Part shown: piece by piece, positions 15,081 to 22,936 of the stretch
Position numbering within the stretch: the stretch's first letter is position 1
Layout: each line of letters opens with the position of its first letter
NCBI GenBank assembly: GCA_019637435.1
Contig: JAHBVO010000004.1
Span: forward strand, 372,001 to 436,000
Direction: 5' to 3'
Source of the DNA: Candidatus Obscuribacterales bacterium
GTDB taxonomy: Bacteria; Cyanobacteriota; Vampirovibrionia; Obscuribacterales; Obscuribacteraceae
Length of the DNA: 64,000 bases
Position numbers and translations under genes: made by a program
Notes under the pieces: generated by a model
Database searches by the model: none
What the model saw: only the letters and a program-made list of their open reading frames with translations
Told to the model about the DNA's origin: nothing

Positions 15081-16139
15081 ATGAACGGATTCAGAACTAA
15101 GAGCATTGCATCGCTAAGTTTGGCGGTCTCGAGCGCACTAGCTTTAAGTCCTGCTTGTTTTGCGGCGTCGTTGAGCGGTTCCATTTCAAAAGATGTTCAG
15201 ACCCAGGAGCCTGTCACTCTCCACTTCGCCGGCACGTCGGAGTTTTTCAAACCGGAAGACGTAATTTATGGCTTCGGCGCAGAGACGGATCAGATACTCG
15301 TCACTCGTGATTTAACTATGACAAAGCCTCATAGCGTTGCGTTTGGAGAAAAGCTCAATCTGCTTACTCCGGAATTCACGATAATCGGAACCGAAGATGA
15401 TGTTGCACTTTTGACTCAAACAGACAACGGCAATCGTTCCATGCTGGGTCGTGCGGAGGATGATTCATACATTATCTCGATCGGTTCAGGTCAGAGAGTT
15501 GCATCCCTCGGTATCTGCGGATCGCCAGAACTGATAGCACTTTTTAAATCCCTGCCTGAGAGTGAAACCGGCTGCGGCGTCGAATCCGTCGAAGCCAAAG
15601 AAAACGTAGTGTTTAAAACTGGTACAGCACTCCTGGTTGCCGACCGCGACATGGAGATTGAACTCAAAGTAGGAACGCTGAAGCTTTCCGAAGGGGCCGT
15701 GGTGCTGATCGCTAACTCTGATAAAGGTTCTGCGATTTTTGATTTTCATGACCGAGGGAAAGAGGCTGTCTGTCTGCTTGTTGACGGTAAACGCGTTGCG
15801 CTCTCACCCGGTCGCCACATGCATGCAACCAGCCACCCCTCGCGTGACTTTGCCGAGGTCAACCTGCTCGACATGATCTGTCACCGCGCTGTTTCTACCA
15901 CTGCACTTACGGAAGATGTGAACTTGCATTGCTCAGAATTTTCCACACTGTCCGCTATGGAAGTGATTGGACCTCTCAAGAAAGTTATGTCGTCGAAGCA
16001 TCCGGAAGCCCGTAAATTGGCGCAGCAGATGATAAAGACCTCAGCCGTGCTGATGCACCTTGGTGCGGGTGCTTCCGAGGATTTCAAACCGTACGGACGT
16101 ACAAAGATGACGTCCTTAATAAATCGCGGCAGTAACTAG
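15081..16139 (+). CDS. secreted protein with FecR-like C-terminal domain
   Basis: A 352-residue exported protein. It has a signal peptide (IASLSLAVSSALALSPACFA). The first part contains LHFAGTSEFFKPEDVIYGF and LGICGSPELIALFKSLPES. The C-terminal domain (about residues 180-352) has FecR-like beta features (LKLSEGAVVLIANSDKG, then LSPGRHMHA) followed by VNLLDMICHRAVSTTAL, HCSEFSTLSAMEVIGPLKK and KTSAVLMHLGAGASEDF. The same domain ends the giant adhesin at 24432. GAGGAG precedes ATG 15081. Its TAG stop overlaps, within CTAG, the stop of the convergent AraC gene. Role unknown; a surface or periplasmic place is likely. Confidence 0.8.
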   Translation: MNGFRTKSIASLSLAVSSALALSPACFAASLSGSISKDVQTQEPVTLHFAGTSEFFKPEDVIYGFGAETDQILVTRDLTMTKPHSVAFGEKLNLLTPEFTIIGTEDDVALLTQTDNGNRSMLGRAEDDSYIISIGSGQRVASLGICGSPELIALFKSLPESETGCGVESVEAKENVVFKTGTALLVADRDMEIELKVGTLKLSEGAVVLIANSDKGSAIFDFHDRGKEAVCLLVDGKRVALSPGRHMHATSHPSRDFAEVNLLDMICHRAVSTTALTEDVNLHCSEFSTLSAMEVIGPLKKVMSSKHPEARKLAQQMIKTSAVLMHLGAGASEDFKPYGRTKMTSLINRGSN

Positions 16140-17068
16140 CCGAATATCTTTCGCCGAAAAGCCCCCGGCGCTTCTCCTACTTCACGTTTGAAAGCTTTCG
16201 CAAAAGCTGCTTCTGACAAATAGCCGACTGCCGACGAGATAGCCGCAGTACTCTCTTCTCCTTTCTCCATCAGAGAAACCGCTTCCTGCATTCGCCAGGC
16301 GGTCAGGTAGTCAATTGGGGTTTGGTTCAGGATTTGCGCGAACTTTACCGCAAAAGCTGTTCGCGATAACCCGACCTGCTTTGCTAAAGTTGCCACTGTC
16401 CATGGTGCCGATGGAGTTTCATGAATGAGGCGAAGTGCGTGACCAATCTCCGGGTCTGAAAGCCCTTTCAGGAAACCCGTCGTCTTGTCGCAATCTTTAT
16501 GCTGCATCATAAAGGCTCGCACCACCTGAATGAAGAACATGTCGGTCAGGCGAGCAATGAGAATGTCGGAGCCGGGGCGATTGTTTGCGGTTTCGGACGC
16601 GAGGAAACGAAGAGTCGTGTCGAGCCAGGGTTCTGATTTCAATTGGTCGCCCTTTAGATAAATCACTCCTGGAAGGCTCTCGATAAGCGGGTTTTTTATG
16701 TGCATGTCAAACTCGAAGCAGCCCATGAGGATAGACGTCAGTGCTCCGCCGCCGCCGTAGTGCCAGATTTCTCCACGCGGAGGAGTCCCCGTTTGCACCT
16801 TCAAAAAGTCGACGATCTCGCTCGATGCCTGGTCCTGAATGATGCAACCGGAGCCGCGCGGAAGTAACATGACTTCGCCTGCTGCCAGTGAGTAAGTTGT
16901 AGCTGAGTCTTCGAAGGATACCAGGCAGCCGCCACGGAGCATTACAAGGAATGCAGCATGGCCGGCAAAACCAGGCATTCGCAGCCCCCAAGGTGCAGTG
17001 AATTCGCTGTTGCAGTGAATGTAACTTTTGAATCTGACTCGGTTTAGGGCGTCTGAAAGGCAATCCAT
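16136..17068 (-). CDS. AraC-family regulator with cupin N-terminal domain
   Basis: A 310-residue transcription factor. The N-terminal half is a cupin sensing domain (GHAAFLVMLRGGCLVSFEDS, then YSLAAGEVMLLPRGSGCII). The C-terminal 100 residues hold two helix-turn-helix motifs: TVATLAKQVGLSRTAFAVKF and AAISSAVGYLSEAAFAKAFK, with FKREVGEAPGAFRRK at the end. It is divergent from the azoreductase gene with 164 nt between the starts. Regulators of this class often control an adjacent oxidoreductase in response to a small electrophile or dye, so azoR is the likely target (inference). AGGAA lies before ATG 17068. Confidence 0.9.
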   Translation of the reverse strand: MDCLSDALNRVRFKSYIHCNSEFTAPWGLRMPGFAGHAAFLVMLRGGCLVSFEDSATTYSLAAGEVMLLPRGSGCIIQDQASSEIVDFLKVQTGTPPRGEIWHYGGGGALTSILMGCFEFDMHIKNPLIESLPGVIYLKGDQLKSEPWLDTTLRFLASETANNRPGSDILIARLTDMFFIQVVRAFMMQHKDCDKTTGFLKGLSDPEIGHALRLIHETPSAPWTVATLAKQVGLSRTAFAVKFAQILNQTPIDYLTAWRMQEAVSLMEKGEESTAAISSAVGYLSEAAFAKAFKREVGEAPGAFRRKIFG

Positions 17069-17171
17069 TTTGAAATTCCTGCAAAAATCTTTGTCGAGTC
17101 GTTTTAAAGCCGTTCATTCAGCTGAGGATCAGATGTTGAACGGTTGAGCATAAAATGAGAACTTTTGCGCA

Positions 17172-17187
17172 TAGACCGTTCGGTCTA
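17172..17187. promoter_or_regulatory. perfect palindrome resembling a TetR/NemR-type operator
   Basis: TAGACCG-TT-CGGTCTA, a perfect 7+7 dyad 46 nt before the azoreductase start. It fits the NemR box as I remember it from E. coli (TAGACC-N4-GGTCTA) and is typical of TetR-family sites, although the neighbouring regulator is AraC-type. Confidence 0.6.
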
Positions 17188-17232
17188 GTCCTAGTAACAT
17201 GATACCTCATAGAGTTAGAGAGGAGATTCGAC

Positions 17233-17850
17233 ATGGCGACATTGCTACATCTGGATTCAAGCGGACAACACGAAAATTCGGTTAGTCGCAAGCTAACGGC
17301 ACATTACGTGGATCTTTGGAGAAAATCCAATCCGGAGGGGCGTGTCATTTATCGAGACCTGGTGAAAAGTGATATTGGTTTTCTTACTAATGAACACATT
17401 GTCGCGTTCAATTCTCCGCGGGAGTCTTTAAACGCGTCACAGCAGAAACTGATCGAGTTCCCCGACGTACTGATGCAGGAGCTTCAGGACGCAGACGTTA
17501 TTCTATTTGGCGCTCCGATGTATAACTTTTCGGTGCCTGCAGTTTTGAAGGCGTGGATAGATATGATAGTTCGCGCAGGACTGACTTACAGTTTTGCTGG
17601 CGGAACACCGCAAGGGCTGCTTAAAAACAAACGAGCAGTCGTGGTCACCACTAGTGGTGGCGATTATTCCCAGGCTCCCATGCAGCAATACGATTTTGTA
17701 GAGCCATGGTTCCGCACGATTCTTGGTTTTATCGGTATCACCGACGTTACCGTTTTCCGTTCCTTCGGCACAAATCCTGAAGTTATCGCAACTTCGTCAA
17801 AATTAGCGGAGCAAGCGATAGAGCGCGAGTTCGCGATACTAGCGTCTTAA
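17233..17850 (+). CDS. azoR: FMN-dependent NADH-azoreductase / quinone reductase
   Basis: A 205-residue flavodoxin-fold enzyme that reduces quinones, azo dyes and related electrophiles with NAD(P)H and FMN. The start LLHLDSSGQHENSVSRKLTA is the FMN phosphate loop region. APMYNFSVPAVLKAWIDMIV is the typical flavin-contact motif, followed by LTYSFAGGTPQGLLKNKRAV and TTSGGDYS. AGAGGAGA precedes ATG 17233. It lies behind a NemR-like palindrome and opposite an AraC-type regulator, consistent with inducible electrophile detoxification. Confidence 0.92.
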   Translation: MATLLHLDSSGQHENSVSRKLTAHYVDLWRKSNPEGRVIYRDLVKSDIGFLTNEHIVAFNSPRESLNASQQKLIEFPDVLMQELQDADVILFGAPMYNFSVPAVLKAWIDMIVRAGLTYSFAGGTPQGLLKNKRAVVVTTSGGDYSQAPMQQYDFVEPWFRTILGFIGITDVTVFRSFGTNPEVIATSSKLAEQAIEREFAILAS

Positions 17851-17884
17851 CTTGCTCGACCATTACACGAAGCTCGGAACTGAA

Positions 17885-18682
17885 CTACTTGCTGCCTAAT
17901 GTTTGCAGGTTGTTCTTGGAAAACAGCATTAAGCCGTATGCCGGAACGATGATAACCAGGAAGATTGTGAGGATGGTGACTGTTTCCATATCAAAGTAAA
18001 TTTGATCTTTGGAATCCACCGGAGACTTCCCGGAGAGCAAATACTGGAGACCGTTTTGATTGCCGGCTCCGCTCTGCTCTGTGGGTGGCGCGGCTGGGTC
18101 CGCGGTCGCGGAATCGACGTTCGATGGATCGTTGGGATTCTCTTTCGGCGTTTCAGAGCTTGCGTCTTTGGGGGGTGCACTTGGGGTCTGACCGCCGGAT
18201 GCCAGTTCAATTTTTTGAACTTTGACGATGCCATCGCCCTCGGCCGTGTAGGTCAGAAGGAGGGGGGCGCTTCCGATGCTCTGCGAAAGTTTAACCAGTT
18301 CATTTTCGATTTCCCACTTCGCGAACATATCCTTCTTGTCTTCGCCCTTGGCGATGGTGCGGGGATCTAGCGATATGTCTGCCTTCTTGCCGTCTACGGC
18401 AATGTGTAAGTTGTAGGCACCTCGTCGCAGACCAAATTTTTCAAAACCGAATACGGTAGAAGGTGTGTCTAGAGTCCAGGTATCGATTTTGCTTGTGAAA
18501 GTGCCTAGCTGAACTGGTTCAGGTTTTGCAGCATCCTCCGCGCGAACTGCGCCACATATCGATGCCGTCGCCGCTAGTAAGAGCGCTAGAGAGGTTAAAG
18601 ATTTTCTGCTGAAAATCTTTACGCCACTACCCGTCTCAATTCCCAAGCTATTTTTCTGCCAGATCTTCTCAGCCCAGTTCAT
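17885..18682 (-). CDS. exported membrane-anchored protein, unknown
   Basis: A 265-residue protein. It has a cytoplasmic leader of about 25 residues, a hydrophobic signal (SLTSLALLLAATASICGAVR), an extracytoplasmic beta-rich part (KIDTWTLDTPSTVFGFEKFG, then LTYTAEGDGIVKVQKIELAS), a Pro/Ser/Asn-rich linker, and one C-terminal membrane helix (METVTILTIFLVIIVPAYGL). GGTGGAG precedes ATG 18682. No family recognised. The topology suggests an envelope protein with a short cytoplasmic C-terminus (LFSKNNLQTLGSK). Confidence 0.7.
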   Translation of the reverse strand: MNWAEKIWQKNSLGIETGSGVKIFSRKSLTSLALLLAATASICGAVRAEDAAKPEPVQLGTFTSKIDTWTLDTPSTVFGFEKFGLRRGAYNLHIAVDGKKADISLDPRTIAKGEDKKDMFAKWEIENELVKLSQSIGSAPLLLTYTAEGDGIVKVQKIELASGGQTPSAPPKDASSETPKENPNDPSNVDSATADPAAPPTEQSGAGNQNGLQYLLSGKSPVDSKDQIYFDMETVTILTIFLVIIVPAYGLMLFSKNNLQTLGSK

Positions 18683-18976
18683 CAATCACTCCACCTCTAA
18701 ATTCTCCCAATATAATTCCCGACGTTCATGCCGCCAAACCAGAGCGATTGCTACTAAATAGTATAAAAAGTCTACGTGATGGCGGGCGGCGTCCGGCAAG
18801 GCATTTCGGAGCGACGCTCTGATCAAGGTCGGTTTTGGCTACGGCTCGTAGACGCTTTTTCGAAAATCCGGCATCGTGGCGTAGACAAATCTGGTTTTTC
18901 TCAATCATAGCGAGATTGTTATTTGCTCGAAAGTCTGTCTGGGAGAGGGTTTGGTTAATTGAGGCGTTACGAAAAA

Positions 18977-19035
18977 ATATAGTAGACGTCGGGAGGGGAT
19001 ATAGTAGGCGTCGGGCAAGGATATAGTAGGCGTCG
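18977..19035. repeat. 22-bp tandem repeat array (three units)
   Basis: ATATAGTAG(A/G)CGTCG begins at 18977, 18999 and 19021, an exact 22-bp period (two helical turns). The third unit is cut short and merges with the terminator A run. Each unit holds a TATAGT and a CGTCG core. Confidence 0.8.
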
Positions 19036-19069
19036 AAAAAAAAGTCCCCGAGCGATTAAGCTCGGGGAC
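19036..19069 (-). terminator. rho-independent terminator of the sigma-factor operon
   Basis: GTCCCCGAGC (19044-19053), loop GATTAA, GCTCGGGGAC (19060-19069). On the minus strand the stem is followed by an 8-nt T run. It lies about 170 nt past the last gene of the operon. Confidence 0.88.
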
Positions 19070-19234
19070 CAATCTAGAGAGATGTAGTGGCGACGGCCTG
19101 AGGACTCCCCGCCAGGGTTCCTCGATGGTGAGACTGTGGATCTCGGATTAGTTGCGAAGCAAGCCGGATTGACATGGGCCGCACAGCTGAGCGAAGTCAG
19201 CGGAGCCGGTCAACTTGGAGCTGAGCAGCGCGAA

Positions 19235-19912
19235 CTAGATTCTGAAGAACGGAGTCTCAATCACCTTGTCCAGCCAAGAGACTTGGATTTGATATTCGCC
19301 GGGACCCACATTGATTTGTGGAGCAACCACAGCGCCGTCAAGGTTTGTTTTGCGCGAGAAAACGACACCACGTTCGCTTTCAAGGATGCGCACTTCAACA
19401 TCCGGCATGCCATTGTCGGCAGTATCTTTTGCGTTTAACAATAAACGCAGCTGATCCTTATCGACAAGCCAGCCGAGGTTGACTTGGATTTTGGTGTCTT
19501 CGGTCGCCTTTTCAAAGCTGCCGAGCGACACAAGCTGGCTTCCAATGCCACGCATTGCTCCTGCCGGAATCATCGGTCTCCACTCCATGCCGAGCAGCAA
19601 ATCTTGCCAGGCGGCAATAGCTGCGTCGCGCGAAGCGCCAACCAATTCCTTAACTTTGAGCGCTGCCTTGGATGTCGCGCTTGCGGTGTTGCCGATCATG
19701 CGTTCGGTAACCCGTTTTACAATCGCTTCATCACGCGAAGAGAGTTTAGTGAAATTCGAAGCGTTCCACATAGCGCTGTCGAATTGCTTGTTCTCTCCTG
19801 GCAGTGGCAGGCTGTCGAAGTTATCGCGGCAGAATGATTCGAACGCGAGAGAAGCCTCACGCTCGTCTTCGATCATCATTACTTTTGCCAATTTATCGTT
19901 GAGAGTAGTCAT
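19235..19912 (-). CDS. unknown protein paired with ECF-like sigma factor
   Basis: A 225-residue protein without signal peptide or obvious membrane helix. The N-terminal 100 residues are helical (LNDKLAKVMMIEDEREASLA, then DEAIVKRVTERMIGNTASAT). The C-terminus looks like a small beta-sandwich, similar in feel to carboxypeptidase-regulatory or Ig-like folds (LRLLLNAKDTADNGMPDVEV, then VVFSRKTNLDGAVVAPQINV and GEYQIQVSW). AGGAG lies before ATG 19912, inside the 9-nt gap behind the sigma gene, so the two are co-translated. By position it could be a sigma regulator or effector, but I see no zinc anti-sigma motif. Confidence 0.65.
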   Translation of the reverse strand: MTTLNDKLAKVMMIEDEREASLAFESFCRDNFDSLPLPGENKQFDSAMWNASNFTKLSSRDEAIVKRVTERMIGNTASATSKAALKVKELVGASRDAAIAAWQDLLLGMEWRPMIPAGAMRGIGSQLVSLGSFEKATEDTKIQVNLGWLVDKDQLRLLLNAKDTADNGMPDVEVRILESERGVVFSRKTNLDGAVVAPQINVGPGEYQIQVSWLDKVIETPFFRI

Positions 19913-19921
19913 CGCCGTCTC

Positions 19922-20668
19922 CTAGATCCTTGCTTCGTCCTTATCAAGTTTGGCTTTGAATGCCTTCAATGTTCGGACGATTTTCTTATCGATGGTATCT
20001 ATACTCTTCGGTTCCATTTTTAGACACTCAATCAGATCTTCTCGTTTATATCCTTCGACATACTTCAAAATGAAGCAGGTGCGGTGGATTCCGGGTGGCA
20101 ACTCCTGCAAAACTTGCTCAATCAAATTATTAATTAGTGCTCTACTGTCCGGACTGCTGTCGGAACCACTCGATAAAACACTATATTCCAGGCCGAAAAT
20201 GTCATCGGCATTACGACCATCTTCTTCGTCAAACATCGAATCCAGCGAGGTTGTTCGATATTGGCTGGTAGTGGACGGTTTTTCATCAAAGGACTGGGCG
20301 GGCGTCATTGACTTAACCGTCATGACTTCTCCATCCACTTCCTTTATAGAAGAAGAGTTGACTCTGACCTCTACCGAATTTGTCGACTCTTCCTTCTTCT
20401 CGTCGCGTCTCTTCAGCTTAACCTTGTGATAGCGCTCGAGATTTTGCGCGATCGCTTTGTTGCATGCCCCGAGGCAGTACAAAGCAAGATTAGCGTCCGG
20501 GTGAGTCGGATCGAAGTGTTGGGTCACCATAAGCAACGCGTTCTGGAGAATATCTTCGATATCCTCATCCGTCGCCAGGCGGGCGCGCGAACGAATGTAG
20601 CGCATCATCCGCTGAGGGGTAAAATCCATGTCCCCTCTAAGAAATGTTCTACTTTGTTTCTCGTTCAT
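19922..20668 (-). CDS. ECF-like sigma-70 family factor with long linker
   Basis: A 248-residue RNA polymerase sigma factor. Region 2 is at about residues 16-80 (MMRYIRSRARLATDEDIEDI, then LQNALLMVTQHFD). Region 4 is at about residues 180-245 (LIEQVLQELPPGIHRTCFIL, then GYKREDLIECLKMEPKSIDT as the helix-turn-helix). Between them is a linker of roughly 95 residues rich in Ser, Glu and Asp, much longer than the usual 20-40 of ECF factors. It forms a two-gene operon with the gene 9 nt downstream, ending at the 19036 terminator. Confidence 0.82.
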   Translation of the reverse strand: MNEKQSRTFLRGDMDFTPQRMMRYIRSRARLATDEDIEDILQNALLMVTQHFDPTHPDANLALYCLGACNKAIAQNLERYHKVKLKRRDEKKEESTNSVEVRVNSSSIKEVDGEVMTVKSMTPAQSFDEKPSTTSQYRTTSLDSMFDEEDGRNADDIFGLEYSVLSSGSDSSPDSRALINNLIEQVLQELPPGIHRTCFILKYVEGYKREDLIECLKMEPKSIDTIDKKIVRTLKAFKAKLDKDEARI

Positions 20669-20831
20669 TCCGTCTTACTTAACGTCCACGCCAGTTATGC
20701 CTAAAGAACTATATATGATTCTTCTGATTCCTTGCCAACCGCAAGGAAAAAGCAAACTATAAAATGTTAGCAAATTGTAAGCGAACCCCCTCGCGCTCCG
20801 ATTGGTAGGCACTTAAGCCCGTTTTCGGGGC

Positions 20832-20859
20832 TTGCAACCGTCGCAACGAAACCTATGTA
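20832..20859 (+). promoter_or_regulatory. possible sigma-70-type promoter for the TolC-like gene
   Basis: TTGCAA (20832-20837), 16-nt spacer, TATGTA (20854-20859), about 25 nt before the TTG start at 20884. An imperfect hairpin (AAGCCCG/CGGGGCTT, from 20813) precedes it. Confidence 0.35.
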
Positions 20860-20883
20860 AGACAGCTCCTGTCAGGTATTCTG

Positions 20884-22800
20884 TTGGCGATGGAAACCTT
20901 ACTATTTAGCCTTGCTCAATTAGTTCTTGGACTCTCTTCGGGTCAAACGGCGGAGTTGCCTGCGGCGCTCCTTCAGCCGCATACTGAGGCTGTCCTGAAG
21001 GTTGATGGCAAGAAAGACGATTCAATTGCGAACGCAGATTATCTGTCTGAGCCGCGAGTGGAAGCCGGAGCAACTTTCGAGCCAGTGTCCGATAGTGAAG
21101 CTACATCCTCACAGCGTCGGTCCGACCCCGATCAGTATTCGTTGAAACTTAAGAGAGGTCCGCTCGGCGAAGCTTTCGTGTCGAGCGAACCTGATCAAAC
21201 TCCTGTTGTCTCCCAGATGCCGATACGTCGCACCTCCACAACTCCTTCTGTTTCCGATACTCCGATTTCGCCTTCACCCACTCTGCGGCCTTCGATTAGC
21301 CCGCCGGTCTCTCCAGGGCTGGGCGACGTAACCGGACCTGGTTCCGTTCAGCAGCCAAGTTTAAATCGCCTGGAGGCTCCAAAGGAAGATAACCAGTCCG
21401 GCGATGAGAGCGGTAGTTCGCGTCTTCACAAGCATGGCACTGAATTTCCAACCGATATAAATGATATTAGTCCAGCCACGACAACTGACGATCAGGTGCC
21501 TGAGAAGCCTGGAACTGTCTCAGGAACCATTACATATGAGGAACAGAAAAGCGAGAACAGGTCCGGCGGCGCGGAGCTTTCAATTTTTACGGCGCTCGAT
21601 CAGGCTCTCGTGAAGAGCCCACGTGCCGCTGCGCTTCGCTCCCAGTTGCCTGTGACGCAGTCGGAGTTAGCGCGAGCTACGGAGCAACAGGCTCCAGACT
21701 GGATGTACGACAATGGTGTTGCTGCTGAACAAACGCGCAGAACGGGTGCGGTCTTCTATTGGGAGCCTCCGTGGAAGCTGGTTTTCCGGCTTCTTGCCGC
21801 AAAACGATTGATCGAACAAACCAAGCAAGATTTGCTAACTCAGCTCTGGACGTTGCGCGCGGAAGTACGGCACGCGTACACCGAAGTAGTGGTAGCTCAA
21901 GAAACTCTGGAAACCTTGAACAGTTTGTACGATCTTGCGCACCGATTGATGGTTGTGTCTGAAAAGCGCTTCCAGGCTGGCGATGTTCCTGAACTCGATA
22001 TGTTGAAGGCCCGACTGGCTGAATCACAGTATGACGTTGAACGACGAGTTGGTCTTCGTCGAGTAATTAGAGCCAAGCAACAACTGAACGTCATCATGGG
22101 AAGAAAACCTGAAACGCCGCTGATGATCCCTCGCTTGCCTCCATTTTTAAAAACAGAAGATATCGCGGCAGCTGCCACTGCCCACAATATTTTGCTTCCG
22201 GATTTTGGTCATCGCATTGCGGTGCTCGAAAGTTATCTGGATATCGCTATGAAGCATCGTTACGAGTTGAAAGCTCTGGATCGCCAGATTGCCACCAACA
22301 AAGCTCAATTGCGCAATTCGTACGGCAACATCATACCGAGCCCACAATTTTATATGGGCAGTTCGCAAGTCGGAAACCCACCCGGCGGACCGCGCCTTGG
22401 TTCTTACTACTTTGGCGTGAATGTTCCATCCAACATTACCAGCTTTCAACAGGGCGATATCGCGAAGTACAAGGCTGTAGCCCGTCAGCTGAAGTACCAG
22501 ACCGATGCATTGAAGAACGTCATTACATCTGAGGTTTCATCGGCATATAACAATGTCCTCGCGGCGCGCCAGAAGTTGCGAATTTATCAGGAGCACGTTC
22601 TCGCTGATTCTTACGAGGTCGCGAGACTGGCTCGTCGCAGTTACGAGGTGGGGCAGTCAGACATTACCTCGACTATTCAGGCGCAACAGAATAACGTGCA
22701 AATTCGCACGCAGTATCTGGAAGCAATTCAGTTGTATCAACAGGCGTTTACAGAGCTCGAGCGGGCTTGCGGAACTCCCCTTCTGGAAGCAGACGATTAG
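20884..22800 (+). CDS. TolC-family outer membrane efflux protein with long disordered N-terminus
   Basis: A 638-residue outer-membrane channel subunit for efflux or type I secretion. The TolC core runs from about residue 230 to the end: LSIFTALDQALVKSPRAAAL, then WTLRAEVRHAYTEVVVAQET, the coiled-coil hairpin RFQAGDVPELDMLKARLAES, a second repeat with HRYELKALDRQIATNKAQLR, and RRSYEVGQSDITSTIQAQQN near the end. Residues about 20-225 are Ser/Pro/Asp-rich and look unstructured, which is not usual in the family. The N-terminus (ETLLFSLAQLVLGLSSGQTA) may be a poor signal peptide. The start is TTG 20884 or ATG 20890. It leads the row of secretion and adhesin genes that follows. Confidence 0.88.
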   Translation: MAMETLLFSLAQLVLGLSSGQTAELPAALLQPHTEAVLKVDGKKDDSIANADYLSEPRVEAGATFEPVSDSEATSSQRRSDPDQYSLKLKRGPLGEAFVSSEPDQTPVVSQMPIRRTSTTPSVSDTPISPSPTLRPSISPPVSPGLGDVTGPGSVQQPSLNRLEAPKEDNQSGDESGSSRLHKHGTEFPTDINDISPATTTDDQVPEKPGTVSGTITYEEQKSENRSGGAELSIFTALDQALVKSPRAAALRSQLPVTQSELARATEQQAPDWMYDNGVAAEQTRRTGAVFYWEPPWKLVFRLLAAKRLIEQTKQDLLTQLWTLRAEVRHAYTEVVVAQETLETLNSLYDLAHRLMVVSEKRFQAGDVPELDMLKARLAESQYDVERRVGLRRVIRAKQQLNVIMGRKPETPLMIPRLPPFLKTEDIAAAATAHNILLPDFGHRIAVLESYLDIAMKHRYELKALDRQIATNKAQLRNSYGNIIPSPQFYMGSSQVGNPPGGPRLGSYYFGVNVPSNITSFQQGDIAKYKAVARQLKYQTDALKNVITSEVSSAYNNVLAARQKLRIYQEHVLADSYEVARLARRSYEVGQSDITSTIQAQQNNVQIRTQYLEAIQLYQQAFTELERACGTPLLEADD

Positions 22801-22936
22801 GTTCGACTGTTTTTCCAGTAGCCGGGTTTCGTTTACAAGAACTGTTCGGATAGCGCTTTGAAGCAAATCCGAAAATAAAAGGTTGCCGATTCGGAATAGA
22901 ATAGATTGTCGGTTTGAAACATTCGGCACGGTCTAG

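Larger units (their letters stand above)
18683..19234. other. long gene-free region with repeat array and terminator
   Basis: About 550 bp between two minus-strand genes. It contains three 22-bp repeat units (18977-19035), the sigma-operon terminator (19036-19069) and presumably the promoter of the gene at 17885. The short ORFs here look like noise. Confidence 0.5.

Noticed and set aside
18726..18908. 60-aa minus-strand ORF in the 18.7-19.2 kb gap
   Set aside because: Arg-rich, no ribosome site and no recognisable feature.
18977..19035. Possible CRISPR array
   Set aside because: The 22-bp units are contiguous without unique spacers, and there are no cas genes.
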